Translations under genes and position numbers: made by a program
From: Marsupella aquatica
Lineage: Eukaryota; Marchantiophyta
Assembly (NCBI GenBank): GCA_973895155.1
Contig: OZ316897.1
Span: 8,804,001-8,868,000 of the forward strand
Length of the DNA stretch: 64,000 nucleotides
Reading direction: 5' to 3'
The notes under the pieces: model-generated
What the model was told of the DNA's origin: nothing
Database searches by the model: none
What the model saw: only the letters and a program-made list of their open reading frames with translations
Shown: in pieces, positions 14,275 through 28,200 of the stretch
Position numbering within the stretch: the stretch's first letter is position 1
How the letters are laid out: each line of letters opens with the position of its first letter

Positions 14275-14452
14275 CAAGGGTGATGGCATGAAGAACATCT
14301 GCATTCTAGAGAGTTTGGAGGGGTAGTAGTGTAATCTCACAAATTCTAGGGGTGTTTTCGGACACAAGGGTGATGGCATGAAGAACATCTGCATTCTAGA
14401 GAGTTTGGAGGGGTAGTAGTGTAATCTCACAAATTCTAGGGGTGTTTTCGGA
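14275..14452. repeat. Perfect 90-bp tandem duplication
   Basis: The stretch from CAAGGGTGATGGCATG at 14275 to TGTTTTCGGA is repeated from 14365 without a mismatch that I can see. This suggests a recent duplication. The unit has no open frame of note. Confidence 0.9.
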
Positions 14453-16140
14453 GGTTTAGAATTTTGGAGTAAAATATGTGCTTGGGGCGTTTCAGGTCCA
14501 GTCCCTTGTTTCGGTTCCAGTCCCCTCCTCTTTGCTTATATTCAATTTCTGATAATGCATGGCTCATAAGGGTCGCAATTAAGGTAACTCATTCCGACCA
14601 AGTCTAGCCGCCCGCCAACTGTTGGTTTGGATCAAAGATCACAAAGGCTAAAGAGAGTTAAATAATGACCATCTCTGGATCCCAATTAGGTTCTGATTTT
14701 GGATTGCGATATTATGAGCCAGAAAATCATCACGGTCTATGTCCATAATTTTTAGTAGTGTGATGTAAGGTAAACTCAAGGTTGTTCCTCATATTTGTGA
14801 AAGCGTTACAGGGGAGCTTCAGCGTTTTCGTTTAGTATCCAGTTTCTCAAGGAATGTAGTTTAACATGCCCTAGTATGCTTTCGATTAGTGCTGTCTCAC
14901 GAGTTACACCATAAAATGGAGGAGCTTCACCATCAGCGTGGCTGTCACCGTCTGACGAACAAAAGAACCTTCGCAATAGGCAAAACGCTTTCACAGGAGG
15001 GAATGGAGTGCGGCCCTCGCACTAGTGTAATGTTGCAGACAGTAGTAGTGCAATTGATCCCTCTTGTACTACTCAGTCTCGTAAGCGCAAGAGCTCTGCT
15101 GAAGCTGGGGTGCCCTCCGATTAGTACTTAGTGGGCAGAGTGATTCGCAATTCGCCCCTTCCGATTCAAATTCCTTCAAAGATTAAAACTGGCATTGTCT
15201 AACCATTATTCTTTTGAGTCCAAAATTCGAGTGCATCATTTGTCTACCGTGAAAGGACACGGAGGTTACGACAGATTGCATAGGTTTCTCCTCTTGCTAG
15301 TATGAAAATCGACTCTGTCCTTGCTTAGAAGTGGTGGCCCACTGTTTTCAAAAACATTCTCTCAGGAAGCACAAAGACAAGCCAGGAGAGTGGAAGGGAA
15401 GGTAATGGCGCACACACACCGCTTAAAAAACGAATTTACCTGCTGGGAACTATGCGCAAAGAAAGGAAGGAGAATGAAGATCAGAGCACAATGCACTTCT
15501 GTGACCGACACAGCAATTGAAAATTAAATGAACCTAAGTCCTCCAAGACATTGATTCAGAATCGCGCACTCCAAATCAAATGCAACTATCCAGGAGAAAG
15601 AAGCATTCTCCATAATTACCGGAACGAGAAGCGTCAGTGACCCTCGCTCATGATCAAATATATTGCACAACAGAGTCTTGAGCAAGTCCTTCACCGCGTT
15701 AAAGGTGAAGAGACGAACAAATTTCGAAATCGTTTTCCAACAGACAAAATACGATGTGAAAATAATTGGCGTGGGTGCCTCAGTCCACCCATAAATTTCC
15801 CCGTGAAGTGACCACCTGATTTCCAACAAATGTGGGCAGGGACCTCACGTAACTATAGTACACTGTCGGGAACTTTTCAGGTCTGCAAAGTGGTATCCAC
15901 AATTCAAAAATGCAGACGAGGGAGCTTTCCGAGGGGTTCGGTTGTTTCAAACAGCTCCTTGGGAAAAGCGCAGGACTTTCACAATGGCAGCCATTTCTTG
16001 CGCAGGACTCCAAGATGGGCCATAGCAAGAAGGCCACGAAAGGGAGAAGCCTAATCTTTGACTCTGCTTTCCATAACATCCTTGGAATTCTCTGCTTGTA
16101 TTATGGATATGTAATATCCCTGAACATGATGCGCACTAGA
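14453..16140. other. Intergenic stretch between CHLH and PCNA 3' ends
   Basis: The two genes converge here. The part nearest 16140 should be the PCNA 3' untranslated region. Open frames up to about 100 codons occur on the minus strand (15524-15829) but show no family motif. I see nothing else that I can name. Confidence 0.55.
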
Positions 16141-17875
<1,735 letters not shown>

Positions 17876-18466
17876 CTATTCCTAACGATACCTACAAAAG
17901 CTCAAGAATCGGAGCAACCTCTCTCTTCCGAGGCCCTCGATTCCACACCAGCAGCAGGTAGCCGGGCTACAAAAAAGCTCGACAATCAATCCAAACCAGG
18001 GAACAAGATTTTCTCCCTCCCAAACCCAAATCGCGATTTCTTTTGGCACATACGGTTGCGCAAAACCCAGGAAATGGTTTCTTCGCCTCTGCCGCGAGTA
18101 GCAGAATTGAATCAAAGCTTAGCGAACTGGCGAATAGATTGGAGAGGTCGCGAACTGGGTGGAGAATTACTAATGAACTGGACGGAGAAGAGGAAGGAGC
18201 AACCGAGAGAGTAGAGAAGATTCAACTGAAGGGACGAGAGCATGCGAAATTTTTGAAGGAGGAGGATCGGCGAGTAGAAATGGCGGGACGGGGGATGAGA
18301 GGGTTTTGGACTCGGAGCTCCCTCCCTCCAATCTTCGATCGACGGAATGTGATCGCCTGAGGGTCGTGGAATGGGCGGGAGGGCTGAAGGGGAGGGTTTT
18401 GGGGAGGCAGCTTCTTCCTTCCTAGACTACTGTACCTCTCTTTCGCTTCAGAGGGGGAGGGCACGA

Positions 18467-18478
18467 TTTTGGCGGGAA
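18467..18478 (+). promoter_or_regulatory. E2F-type site upstream of PCNA
   Basis: TTTTGGCGGGAA lies about 600 bp upstream of the PCNA start and agrees with the E2F/DP consensus on either strand. A weaker TGGCGGGA lies at about 18281-18288. Plant PCNA promoters are known E2F targets driving S-phase expression. Binding here is inferred from motif and position only. Confidence 0.55.
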
Positions 18479-18539
18479 CCTCGGGCTTGTGATTCTCATT
18501 CCCATGACGTGTAATTCGACTCGTGCCATCGTCATTTCC

Positions 18540-19400
18540 CCTGACTACAGTCAACCATGCATAAGTGTTGGGTGTGTAAGTGCATTCCGTGGTTAGGTGT
18601 AGGTGTGGTTAGGTGTAGGCCAGCACACGTGGATGTTATCAGGGGCTCATGCCATTGCGATTCCCCTAACTACAGACTGTTCATCAATGCGATGTATAAG
18701 TGCATTCTGTGGTTAGGGGGTGTATGTGTGGTTAAGTGTAGGCCAACACACGTGGATGTTATCAGGGGCTCGTGCCATTACAATTCCCCGTAACTACAGA
18801 CTGTGCAACAATGCAGTATATAAGTGCATTCCGGTTAAGGAGGTATAGGTGTGGTTAAGTGTAGGCCAGCACACGTGAATGTTATCAGGGGCTGGTGCCA
18901 TTGGGATTTCCCTAACTACAGACTAAGCATCAGTGCAGTGTATAAGTGCATTCTGTGATTAGGAGTTGTAGGTGTGGTTAAGTGTAGGCCAGCACACGTG
19001 GATGTTAGCAGGGGCTCGTGCCATTACGATTTCCCTAACTACAAACTGTGCATCAGTGCAGTGTATAAGTGCATTCTGTGGTTAGGAGGTGTAGGTGCGG
19101 TTAAGTGGAGGCCAGCACATGTGGATGTTATCAGGGGCTAGTGCCATTGCGATTTCCCTAACTACAGAGTGTGCATCAATGCAGTGCGATTCCTGGGACA
19201 TCATGTACTGTTCCCTTGTGATTTTCCCTAACTACAGTCAGCCGGGCACAGGTGCGGGTGTATAAGTGCATTCCATAGTTAGGTGCATGCTGGCAGACGT
19301 AGAGTTCATCACGGATTCGTGCCCTTGCAATTTTCCCTAATTATAGTCAACTGTGCATAAGTGTAACATGTATAGGTGCAATCCATGGTTCGGTGGAGGC
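18540..19400. repeat. 123-bp minisatellite with a G-box in each main unit
   Basis: About six or seven tandem units share TATAAGTGCATTC, GTGGTTAAGTGTAGGCC, a CACACGTGGATGTTATCAGG-like box, then CCATTGCGATTTCCCTAACTACAGA. The palindrome CACGTG is exact at 18626-18631, 18749-18754, 18872-18877 and 18995-19000, a spacing of 123 bp. It is degenerate (CATGTG, GACGTA) in the last two units. The array lies 0.7-1.5 kb upstream of PCNA. Confidence 0.85.
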
Positions 19401-20937
19401 TTTTTCAATCCATTACATGATTCTGAATGTACTTAAATTGAGATGTGACAACTAACTTTAGTCCCCAAGGTTTTTATGTGTACTTCCAAGATACTTAAAA
19501 AAAAAATGTTTTTCAGGTCATCCAATACAAGAACCACTATCAGATTAGAAGAGAGAAGAGCCAGGCTTGAAAGTAGATAAAAACAGTTCTAAACAGGCCA
19601 TCCTTCAAGGCTATAACTTTTGGTTGAGGCAAATTGAGTGCAGTTTACAACTTGGAATATGGCCAGTTGGAGACTGATATAAAACCTTGGGACTGAATAA
19701 ACTACCTAAGAATGTCTACATTTAGTCCACTATGTCAATCAATCAACTACTCATATAACACTAACTGGTCCTAATGGTATAGTACAACTAGTGCTACCTA
19801 CATTTTTTTGGTGATCCCCACCTTTTTCTTTGCCTTGGGAATGAGCCTCAATTTTACACTGCAATAAAGTGTCAAAAGGGGAGCACAAATGGTGAATCAA
19901 CCCCAAGTAGCCATAGCAAATTGAACATGCAGTTTACTTTACTGCATCCTCAGTCAAAGACAGTAAATAATACAAATTAGTGGACAGGCACGGACCAATG
20001 GTCAGGACTTATCATGGCAGGGTAACCAGAGAACCATATCATGGGATAAACCTCTCTAATAATGTATTGCATGGTGGTTGTTGTGGGGGAAATAAGGTGA
20101 TGTCTAGTCTACCATTCCTGAACCAATAAATCTTGTTAATAGAGTGTGTCAAAGTACTCCTGTAATCAAAGTCTTACGGCTGTGGATTTTTGGACCTACC
20201 ATCCTTATGGTGTACGTATTTTGGTAGCCAGTAGCAATTTTGTCGTGGCGGTAAGAGCACCTTATGTCCTGCGCTGTAACTGTGTTATAACCTTGCTTTG
20301 ACACGCCCTAATGACCCCCATTGCCACTATGAAAAGGTCCCATCCCCTAATTGGCCGACTAGGTGAACTGTAGACCTACCCTGGAGGTTCTCCCACTCAC
20401 TTCCCATCCCAGGACCCTTGTAGCTTGATTTTTCTGTGTAGAGATTTCTTATTAAATATCAGCTATTTGTAGATGCAGTTTTTGTGTGAATGAGATCTAT
20501 GTTCTGAGCCGTAGATTGCCCCCAACAATGAACCCCAACAATGAACTAATGAGTTGACATTGATACTCAAAAATTCACAAAAATATGATATGCTCTTTTC
20601 TATACATCGTTCTATTCTATGTGGAATGAGTAACTTGGGTTACCAGGAATATTTTATAGCATAAAGAGTCATTTTAGCAAAGCCTTATCCTCAAGCCCTT
20701 TCTTACATTAGCCTCGAGCTTACTCCATTCGATTTGAATGTAAGTAATATGAGTGATATACAATGTAAGTGAAACTGACCTGTCCCAACTTGGAACTACA
20801 AGTGGAATAGTCGATCCGCATACACCTGTCGTGATAGAGGGCTCAGATGACGCCATCGGAGATACGCGGCCTGATTCTCGTCCGATCGGCGAAAGATCGA
20901 TCACAAGTGGAAAGGGCGCCGGCGGCAGCAGTAGCGT
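19401..20937. other. Intergenic, nothing recognised
   Basis: This is AT-rich unique sequence with short poly-A and poly-T runs. I see no open frame with family features, no RNA gene and no obvious repeat. Promoter elements of the gene starting at 22223 may begin near the right end. Confidence 0.5.
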
Positions 20938-21800
20938 CACCTCTCGATTAGTTGGTGCAGGAGCTTTGCCTCTCGTTGCGCTCTCTCCTTAATTCTCTCG
21001 CTCAGTTTTGCGAGCGCTCAATTCAGTCGTCAATTCGTTCGCAACGATAGCCTGTAGTAGTTTGCAGCATCACCTCTCGCTGCAATGTTGGTGCAGGAGC
21101 TTTGCCTCTCGTTGTGCTCTCTCCTTGATTCTCTCGCTCAGTTTTGCGAGCGCTCAATTTACTCGTCTTTTCGTTCGCAACGATAGTCTGTAGTAGTTTG
21201 AAGCGTCACCTCTCGATCCAATGTTGGTGCAGGAGATTTGCCTCTCGTTGTGCTCTCTCCTTAAATTCTCTCGCTCGGTTTTGCGAACGCTCGTTTCAGT
21301 CGTTAATTCGTTCGCAACGATAGTCTGTAGTAGTTTGAAGCATCTTGCTGTAACTCCGCGCAGCAATTTGTTGGCTCTGCGAATATATTAACACCCTCGC
21401 GATCTCTTGTTCAAGTCATTCGCAACGACAGCAGGAGTTCAAGCATTTTGTTGAAGCTCCGTGTAGCAGTCTTCTTAGCTCGATGAATTAACACGCTCTC
21501 GTCGTTCGCAACGATGAAAGTAGGTTGAAGCATTTTGTTGAAGCTCCGCGCAGCAATCATCTTAGCTCTATGAGTTAACGCTCTCTATACCTCGTACAAG
21601 TCGTTCACAACAATAGTCATAGGTTGAAGCATTTTGTTGAAGCTCCGTGCAGCATTCTTCTCAGCTCTATGAATTAACGCTCTCTCTCGTTTAAGTCGTT
21701 TGCAGCGACAGTGGTAGGTTGAAGCATTTTGTCGAAGCTCCGCGCAGCAATCTTCTTAGCTCTAAGAATTAAGGTTCTCTCTACTTCAAATCGTGCTTAA
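20938..21800. repeat. Two nested tandem arrays before the axis-protein gene
   Basis: The first array has three units of about 132-137 bp starting at CACCTCTCG near 20938, 21070 and 21207. Each contains the inverted motif CTCGCTCAGTTTTGCGAGCG and TTCGTTCGCAACGATAG. The second array has units of about 87-99 bp marked by AAGCATTTTGTTGAAGCTCC near 21441, 21528, 21627 and 21722, with a diverged unit near 21337. Both share the TCGTTCGCAACGA box. The region probably belongs to the promoter or 5' leader of the gene starting at 22223. Confidence 0.8.
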
Positions 21801-22222
21801 CTACATAGGTCCAAGCATTTCCCCATGCTCCCTCGAAGAAATCGTGGATCCACTCAGATCGATTCTGTCTCGTTTTCGTTCGCTACTGCATCTAGTTTTA
21901 AGAATTTTGTCAAAGCTGAGCACAGAAAGCTTACCTAGCTTGCTTTACTAACGCTTTGTCTGTGCACCGGCATTTCGAGCATTCAGTGATCGTTTAATTT
22001 GACGAACTAAATTTTCTGCAAATGATGGCTCCTGCAGTTCATTGACATCTCTGCGGCAATCGGGACTCTCGGTTATAGTGGTCTAACAAGCAACTGAAAA
22101 CAATTTAGAATCTGGCCCGGTTTCTTCCCCTGTCCCGTGCGATTTCTCCCTGCGGACAAAGGCCCTGAGGACGGTCGGAGCTACACTTTTGTTAGAGAGA
22201 TCCCTCAATTCACTCGGGAATC

Positions 22223-25200
22223 ATGAACAGGCAGAGGTTCTCCCAAAAGTCCCTGACGCACGATGATATTGATGAGGAAACTGTAAAAGAGATGGACATG
22301 GTGTTGAAGACTATTTCCAATGCAGAAGCTGACGTTTCTGATGCAGTTTTAGAACAGGTTCGAAGATTCCTTGAAATGGTTAGCGAGGTAAGACGACTGA
22401 GAAATCGCAAAACAGTGCACTATACTTCTTGATGTCCAGCTTAAATAACGTATGTCAAACAGTGTAGATGAAAAATCGCCGCATTGTCATCCCTTGGAGT
22501 GGGTTGATAAAGACTTTGTGTCAACTGTTCACATCGCCTTTGTCCTTCTTGAGAAGCCGTATGTTATGTTTACCGTGGTATAATCATTTGTTGTGTCATA
22601 TTATAACCAATTCTGTGAACCATCGCAAGAATGAGCTATTGGAACTTACGACATTGAAATGTCTTCAGGCCTGGGCACAATCACCAACACTCGGGAAACT
22701 CCTCGACATTGGAATTGTTCGAACCCTAGCAACAATATATGACAATTTAATTCAAGCCGACTATGGCAGATCCGGAGTCTTAGCATCTATACTGGAGCTC
22801 TTGTTTATTGTCGAAGACATGAGTGACAGTGTCGAAGGTTGTTTGGATTATACTCCATGCGCTCTCTCTGTGTTTTATTTAGAGCCAGGTTTGATAATAA
22901 AATGAATTCGTAGGCGCACACTGCCGTAGGAATCTGAGGCATACTCAATTGACTCGAAACTTCCGCGCTGTTTTGATCGGCAAGTTGGTCTCTCAGACCG
23001 GCCAGCTAGCACGCAATCCATATACTAGTTTAAGAAGCCATATCAAATTTGAACAACTGAATTTGGTCTCCCCCTGTCATGACGAGGCAGCCATCATATC
23101 TGTTCAGCTCCAATCTCTCCCGGAATCTTGATTTAAAGAGCTTTTGTAGTCCAATCATTTGAATTAGGTGATCGAGGATCTCGCTTTACTCTGCATTGCA
23201 GCTATATATCCTAGCCTGGCTGGAAATACCGAAGCTTCTGAATATTTGACAGTGAGCCTGCAATAATGAGCCTGTTGATTCGCTACATCAGTCTGCGCAT
23301 TAGCGAGTAAAAGCGTAATGTCTCGTCCAATGCTTTAGGGCTGTGAAGAGTCGACCGAAACTACAATAATTCGATTTGAACATCTATGAACTCGCCTCTG
23401 CCCGATGTCCTCGAAATACGATACAGGAAATCCGACCAAGGTTACAGGGCTGTATTCCCCGCTATATTCACAACTAGCATAGTCTAGCTAGAGTGCATCA
23501 ATGTAGCTGGAAGTTAGTATACTAGTAATCATCACTGGTCTTACCTAGGAATTTCCTTGGAGAGTCTTCATTAGAAGCACAGTTCAGGAGGCGCGTGATG
23601 ACAAAATTCTTGGATGCTGTCAATCAACCTCTGAATATCTAAGGAAACCTTACTCGATCTCGTTTGGCCTATTTGACCTTTGCCTCAGGAAAGATCGAAT
23701 GTGGAAAACTCTTCTTATTCCGTCTGATGGCCTTTGTCACTGCGACTAGTAATACGCCGTCATTGAAGTTACAACGAGCTGTTATAGAGACGATCTGTGC
23801 TCTCGTGACCAGGTCTCCAGAAAACCAGCAGGCAGTTCTCGACCAAAAGGTGGCATGGTAAAGAATTCTGACATTGCTCTCGTGGACTTTTACAATGTTT
23901 GAAAGTGTCTTCCCTAATTAGGCAAGCAGTCCACGCGGCGTCGAATGGAGTGAATTGATGTTTATGGAGGGAAATCTCGTGAACTGATTTGGGAATCGAG
24001 CAGACCAGAATTTATTCATAGCGATAATAAGTTCGATGATCGATCTCAATCATGGACTTCAGTGAGACTTGATTCTTGTGTACCATCAATCACCTGTCAG
24101 CTACAAGTTATTCAAGGTGTTTCTTCCAAGATGCGGCGACTTTCAGCTGCAGGCTAGTATCACGGAGATATTTTATCGGCTTGCGAAGAAAGGGCCACAT
24201 CTATTGCACTTCATACAGGATCGAGATGTCAAGAAATGTATTGAGTCGCTGATACAATCCAAGAAGCCCGACCTGTTGTTAGAAATCAGGAAAATTGTGA
24301 CGCATCTCAACGAATCCCTCGGCTGCCTCAGAAGGTAATCAAATCAGTTAATGAAGTGGATCTGTTAAGAGCTTGGTTTAAGAGCTGAAAGAACTTTAGC
24401 CCGTGTCGATGTGTAACTGCGAGTTTTTGTGTTTTCTCCTGTCACTGGCAGTTCTAGATATGAGCGATTAAATACTCTGAATCGATCGTTACATGCAAAA
24501 TATAAACACTGTAGGAAACGTTACGCTAGAAGTCAATTTTGGATGGCAATAAAAATGAAAATCATGACCAAAGTTCGGAATTGGGTTGTTAAACACTGTT
24601 ATGATGTCTTGTTACAGTGTTTACTCATTTCTAGCGGAACAAATCTTAATAAATGGCCACGAAATGATCACGAGCGACAAGTGGGTAAACATTGGACGAG
24701 CTCAGCTAAGCTTCTACATCTCAGGACTCCCAGACTCGGTAACATTACGTTTTTATTAGTCACGTTATCGGAGATCAGAGAACATTGTTGCCGCATTGAT
24801 GTAGCTCTGACTGGCTCGTAAGCACTCTGCTGGTCGAATATGCTGATTTTCTGATTACTGTAGGGAGTCGAATGGCATTTTCTGGTCATATTCTGATGTT
24901 TATTGTCAATCGTCAACGTGACCTGATCATACTAAGACTCCTAGTAAATATGTACAAATGCAAACAAAGGTCTGTACCGACGAAAATTCGATCATGGATG
25001 TGCAATATGAAGACATTATGGAGGTCAAAAGTGAGTATCTTGCAATTAAGACTTAGTCCCGTCTCCAATTTATTGTATCGAAAGGCTTAGACCACATTTG
25101 AGGCTATCTTGAATTTGATTGCACTGAAGTAATCTGTACGCGGGTCGGTACGTTGTCTCGATGGGACGAGGACTTGTTCGATAACTAAGCCTGGTCTGGA

Positions 25201-28200
25201 ACGTACCCCAGAACGTAGAACTAGGTTCTAACTGATGAGCTGAAACGGAGTTATGCAGTCTGTATGTAGTCTGAGGAAATTATGCCAATACTCTGAAGCT
25301 CTGAAGCACATAGCTAGTACTTTAAATGACTAATGTAGCCAGCCTATCAACATGCAATTGATCCTCCGGACGTGCTAGAGACAAAATCTAAATTGTGATA
25401 GTGTGACTGTGCAGAATCATCTCCAACTCTCCTGGAAATACTTGTGCAGAAGAGAGCCGGATTTTCTTCCTTTAAGGTTGGCCATGTGATCACGTACAGC
25501 TGCCTTGAGTTGTAGCAATTCAATTTCAGTTTGTCATTCTTACTGGGGATATACATACCAGATGAACAAAAGTTGATGTACTTAACACCCGACTTAACAG
25601 CTTCGTGCTCCCCTCTGATCCGGCTATGTACAGGCGCTAGGCCAGGAGAGAAGCTCGTCGACCATCCTCAGAACGCAAATGCACTTTAACCCAGCAGGTT
25701 TGCAGACCAATACTTTTGAAAAAGTTGATTTATAAACACTATATCCGGCATCTGCTATACTGTACTTCGCTCTGGACCTTCACATGCTTCGTATACGTGG
25801 TCTGGCTGCGCGCTCTGTTTACTGCCAGCTCGGGAGAATAAGGAGTCAAAAATGAAAGGTACTCTTCCATGAAGAGACAGTCACTCAATCCGACTGTTTC
25901 GGGTTATTTTGCAGATTTGTCAACAATCGAGTCCAGCATATTGCCACAGATACGTGCGCTTGCAGTCGGGACGGGCCTCGAAGAAGAAAAAAAGGTATGA
26001 TCACGATGCCGAAAAGAACACTTCCATTGTTCTCGTACCTCTGCAAGTGATGATATGGAACTTCACATCGCAATGTCACTTGATTCATACGTTTGTTGTG
26101 GAGGGCTGCCTGGTGCCCTTAGTTCGAGTTCCAGTATTGTGGATTATCTTACGCTTTGCTGGTTTTGATCCTTTTGTTAGGTTGATCCTCATCGTGTACT
26201 AAACTAGACTACTAACCCCGATACTAACTCGTGACGTGTAATTTTAACAAAGTATGATTCGTGTTGTAAATGGTTCGAACCAAATTATGCAGGCATCGAA
26301 CAGTCATTTTGTTGCCAAGTCAGAAAGCAATTGCTCAAAAGGTGGCGCAGTCAATTTGAAGACTTTCTACCAGACAAACATGAGCGGACATCCGGGCAAA
26401 ACGGTTTCACTTTCTCCCGTTTTAGCTGGAGACGGTCGACTGCCAGACCGGGCACAGCGTCGTGGCAGGAACGAGAAATTTAGCCTAAGTGATAACATCC
26501 ATAATGCACCAGCTTTTGTCGCTGAAACTCCACAAGATGTAGACACCCTCCAAGAAGCAGCAACTGCAAAAAATTCGAAGCCATCTGGAAGGCATACCGA
26601 AGACTGTTATCAACAACAAGTTGCACGCGTGTCGTCGGTCATTGAGTCGTCGGTCATTGAGCTTTTCAATCCTCTTCGCACGGGGCAACCTGTCCCGAAT
26701 AGGCAAGAAGATCGTCCATTGCAGAATAGCAACATCGAGCCTGTCGCTGCATACCCTAATATGTCATCGGGGCCTCCCGCCAACATTCAGGCGGACACCA
26801 ACCATTCCCGCAGAGTTGCAATTGCAGCTACAGATGGTAACAAAATGTGCGAAGTTGACAGGCCCTCTAAGCATAGTCATCTCATGACACAAAATCTACA
26901 GGCCCTCCCTGGCCCCCAAACGAAATCCCCTTCCGATGCTATCGTTCGTGCACGGGTCTGTAATTCAGATTCTGAGACCGAAGATGAGACAGATCGATCT
27001 CGAAGAGTAGGTGAATTACGGATGAAGAAACGTCAAGACCCGCACCCTACCAATGTGGTTCCACTGAACTCACCACGTCAAGCTAGCAAAGGAAACTCGG
27101 CCCGAAATACTTTCCGTCATGTCAAAGATGCAGACGTACAGCGGGAAGTGCAACGATCCGGCGAGTCCTCAGGAAAGCATCCGATGACGCCGCTTAGAGG
27201 TATGCCGGGGTCAGACAGCGTTATGACAGATATTCGGGAGAAGCCTGTTACTAGCAGGAAGGGTACAAAGAGTTGTCCTACGAAGTCTTTGAGAGACGTC
27301 TCAAACTGCGCTACAGGGCAGGCCAAAAATGCGCTGAACAATTCTTCGCGAACGATAAGGAAGAGGCAATGCAAGATGGCCATAACATACTTCGATGCAG
27401 ATGACGATGCGAATGATAGGTCAACTGAATTCGTAGTGACGAGACAGAGAAAGTCTAGAGATACGGTCACAGATCCCGCGATCGATAAGATTGCTAAACG
27501 TGGTGCTCTAACAACAACAAAACGTGCGCGCCGTGCTGCTGCTCAGGATTCGTGCAGGGCATTGACGATCTGTCCAAGAAATGATCGTGTTCCAGATACA
27601 CACCAATGTGGTCGGAACGCATCAACAACATCTGTGAGAAGAAAACAAAATCGAGAACAAAACTGCTCTACAGCGAAGTTCCCCAAGCTTGGACGGAAGG
27701 TCGCGTGTACTTCAGATTCGAGAAACGACGATGCCGAGGATGTCTTTCGCTTTACTGCCAATCCAGTTAAGGAACGACAAGCACAAAAGACTTCGTTAGC
27801 ATTAACTGGGCAGGGAAGACAAAATTCGGAATTCGCTGAGCCTTACAAATTGAAAAGGAAACAGTCAGCAGGGGAGTCCCACAAGCTATTGAATGCTGCT
27901 CGTCAAAGATCGTGCACCTCCAATGGACCACGACCTACGTCGGTCAGACCACGTGGCCAAATCATGAAAGCTTCGCCACCCGCTTCGCCAGCGGTATCTC
28001 CTCCTGCTGTATCCTTTCAAGTTAGTACGTCCACTCTGACGATTTGATTTCCAGTCGCTGTATCGATGAGAAAGAAATTTTGCACTAATTCGATCGGACA
28101 CTTGATTCAGAAAAATTCAACCCATCATTTTGTATTTTTACGTAATCAACCGATCATATTGAAACTATAAGAAAGAAGGTTCAAAAAAAATTTCATCAAG

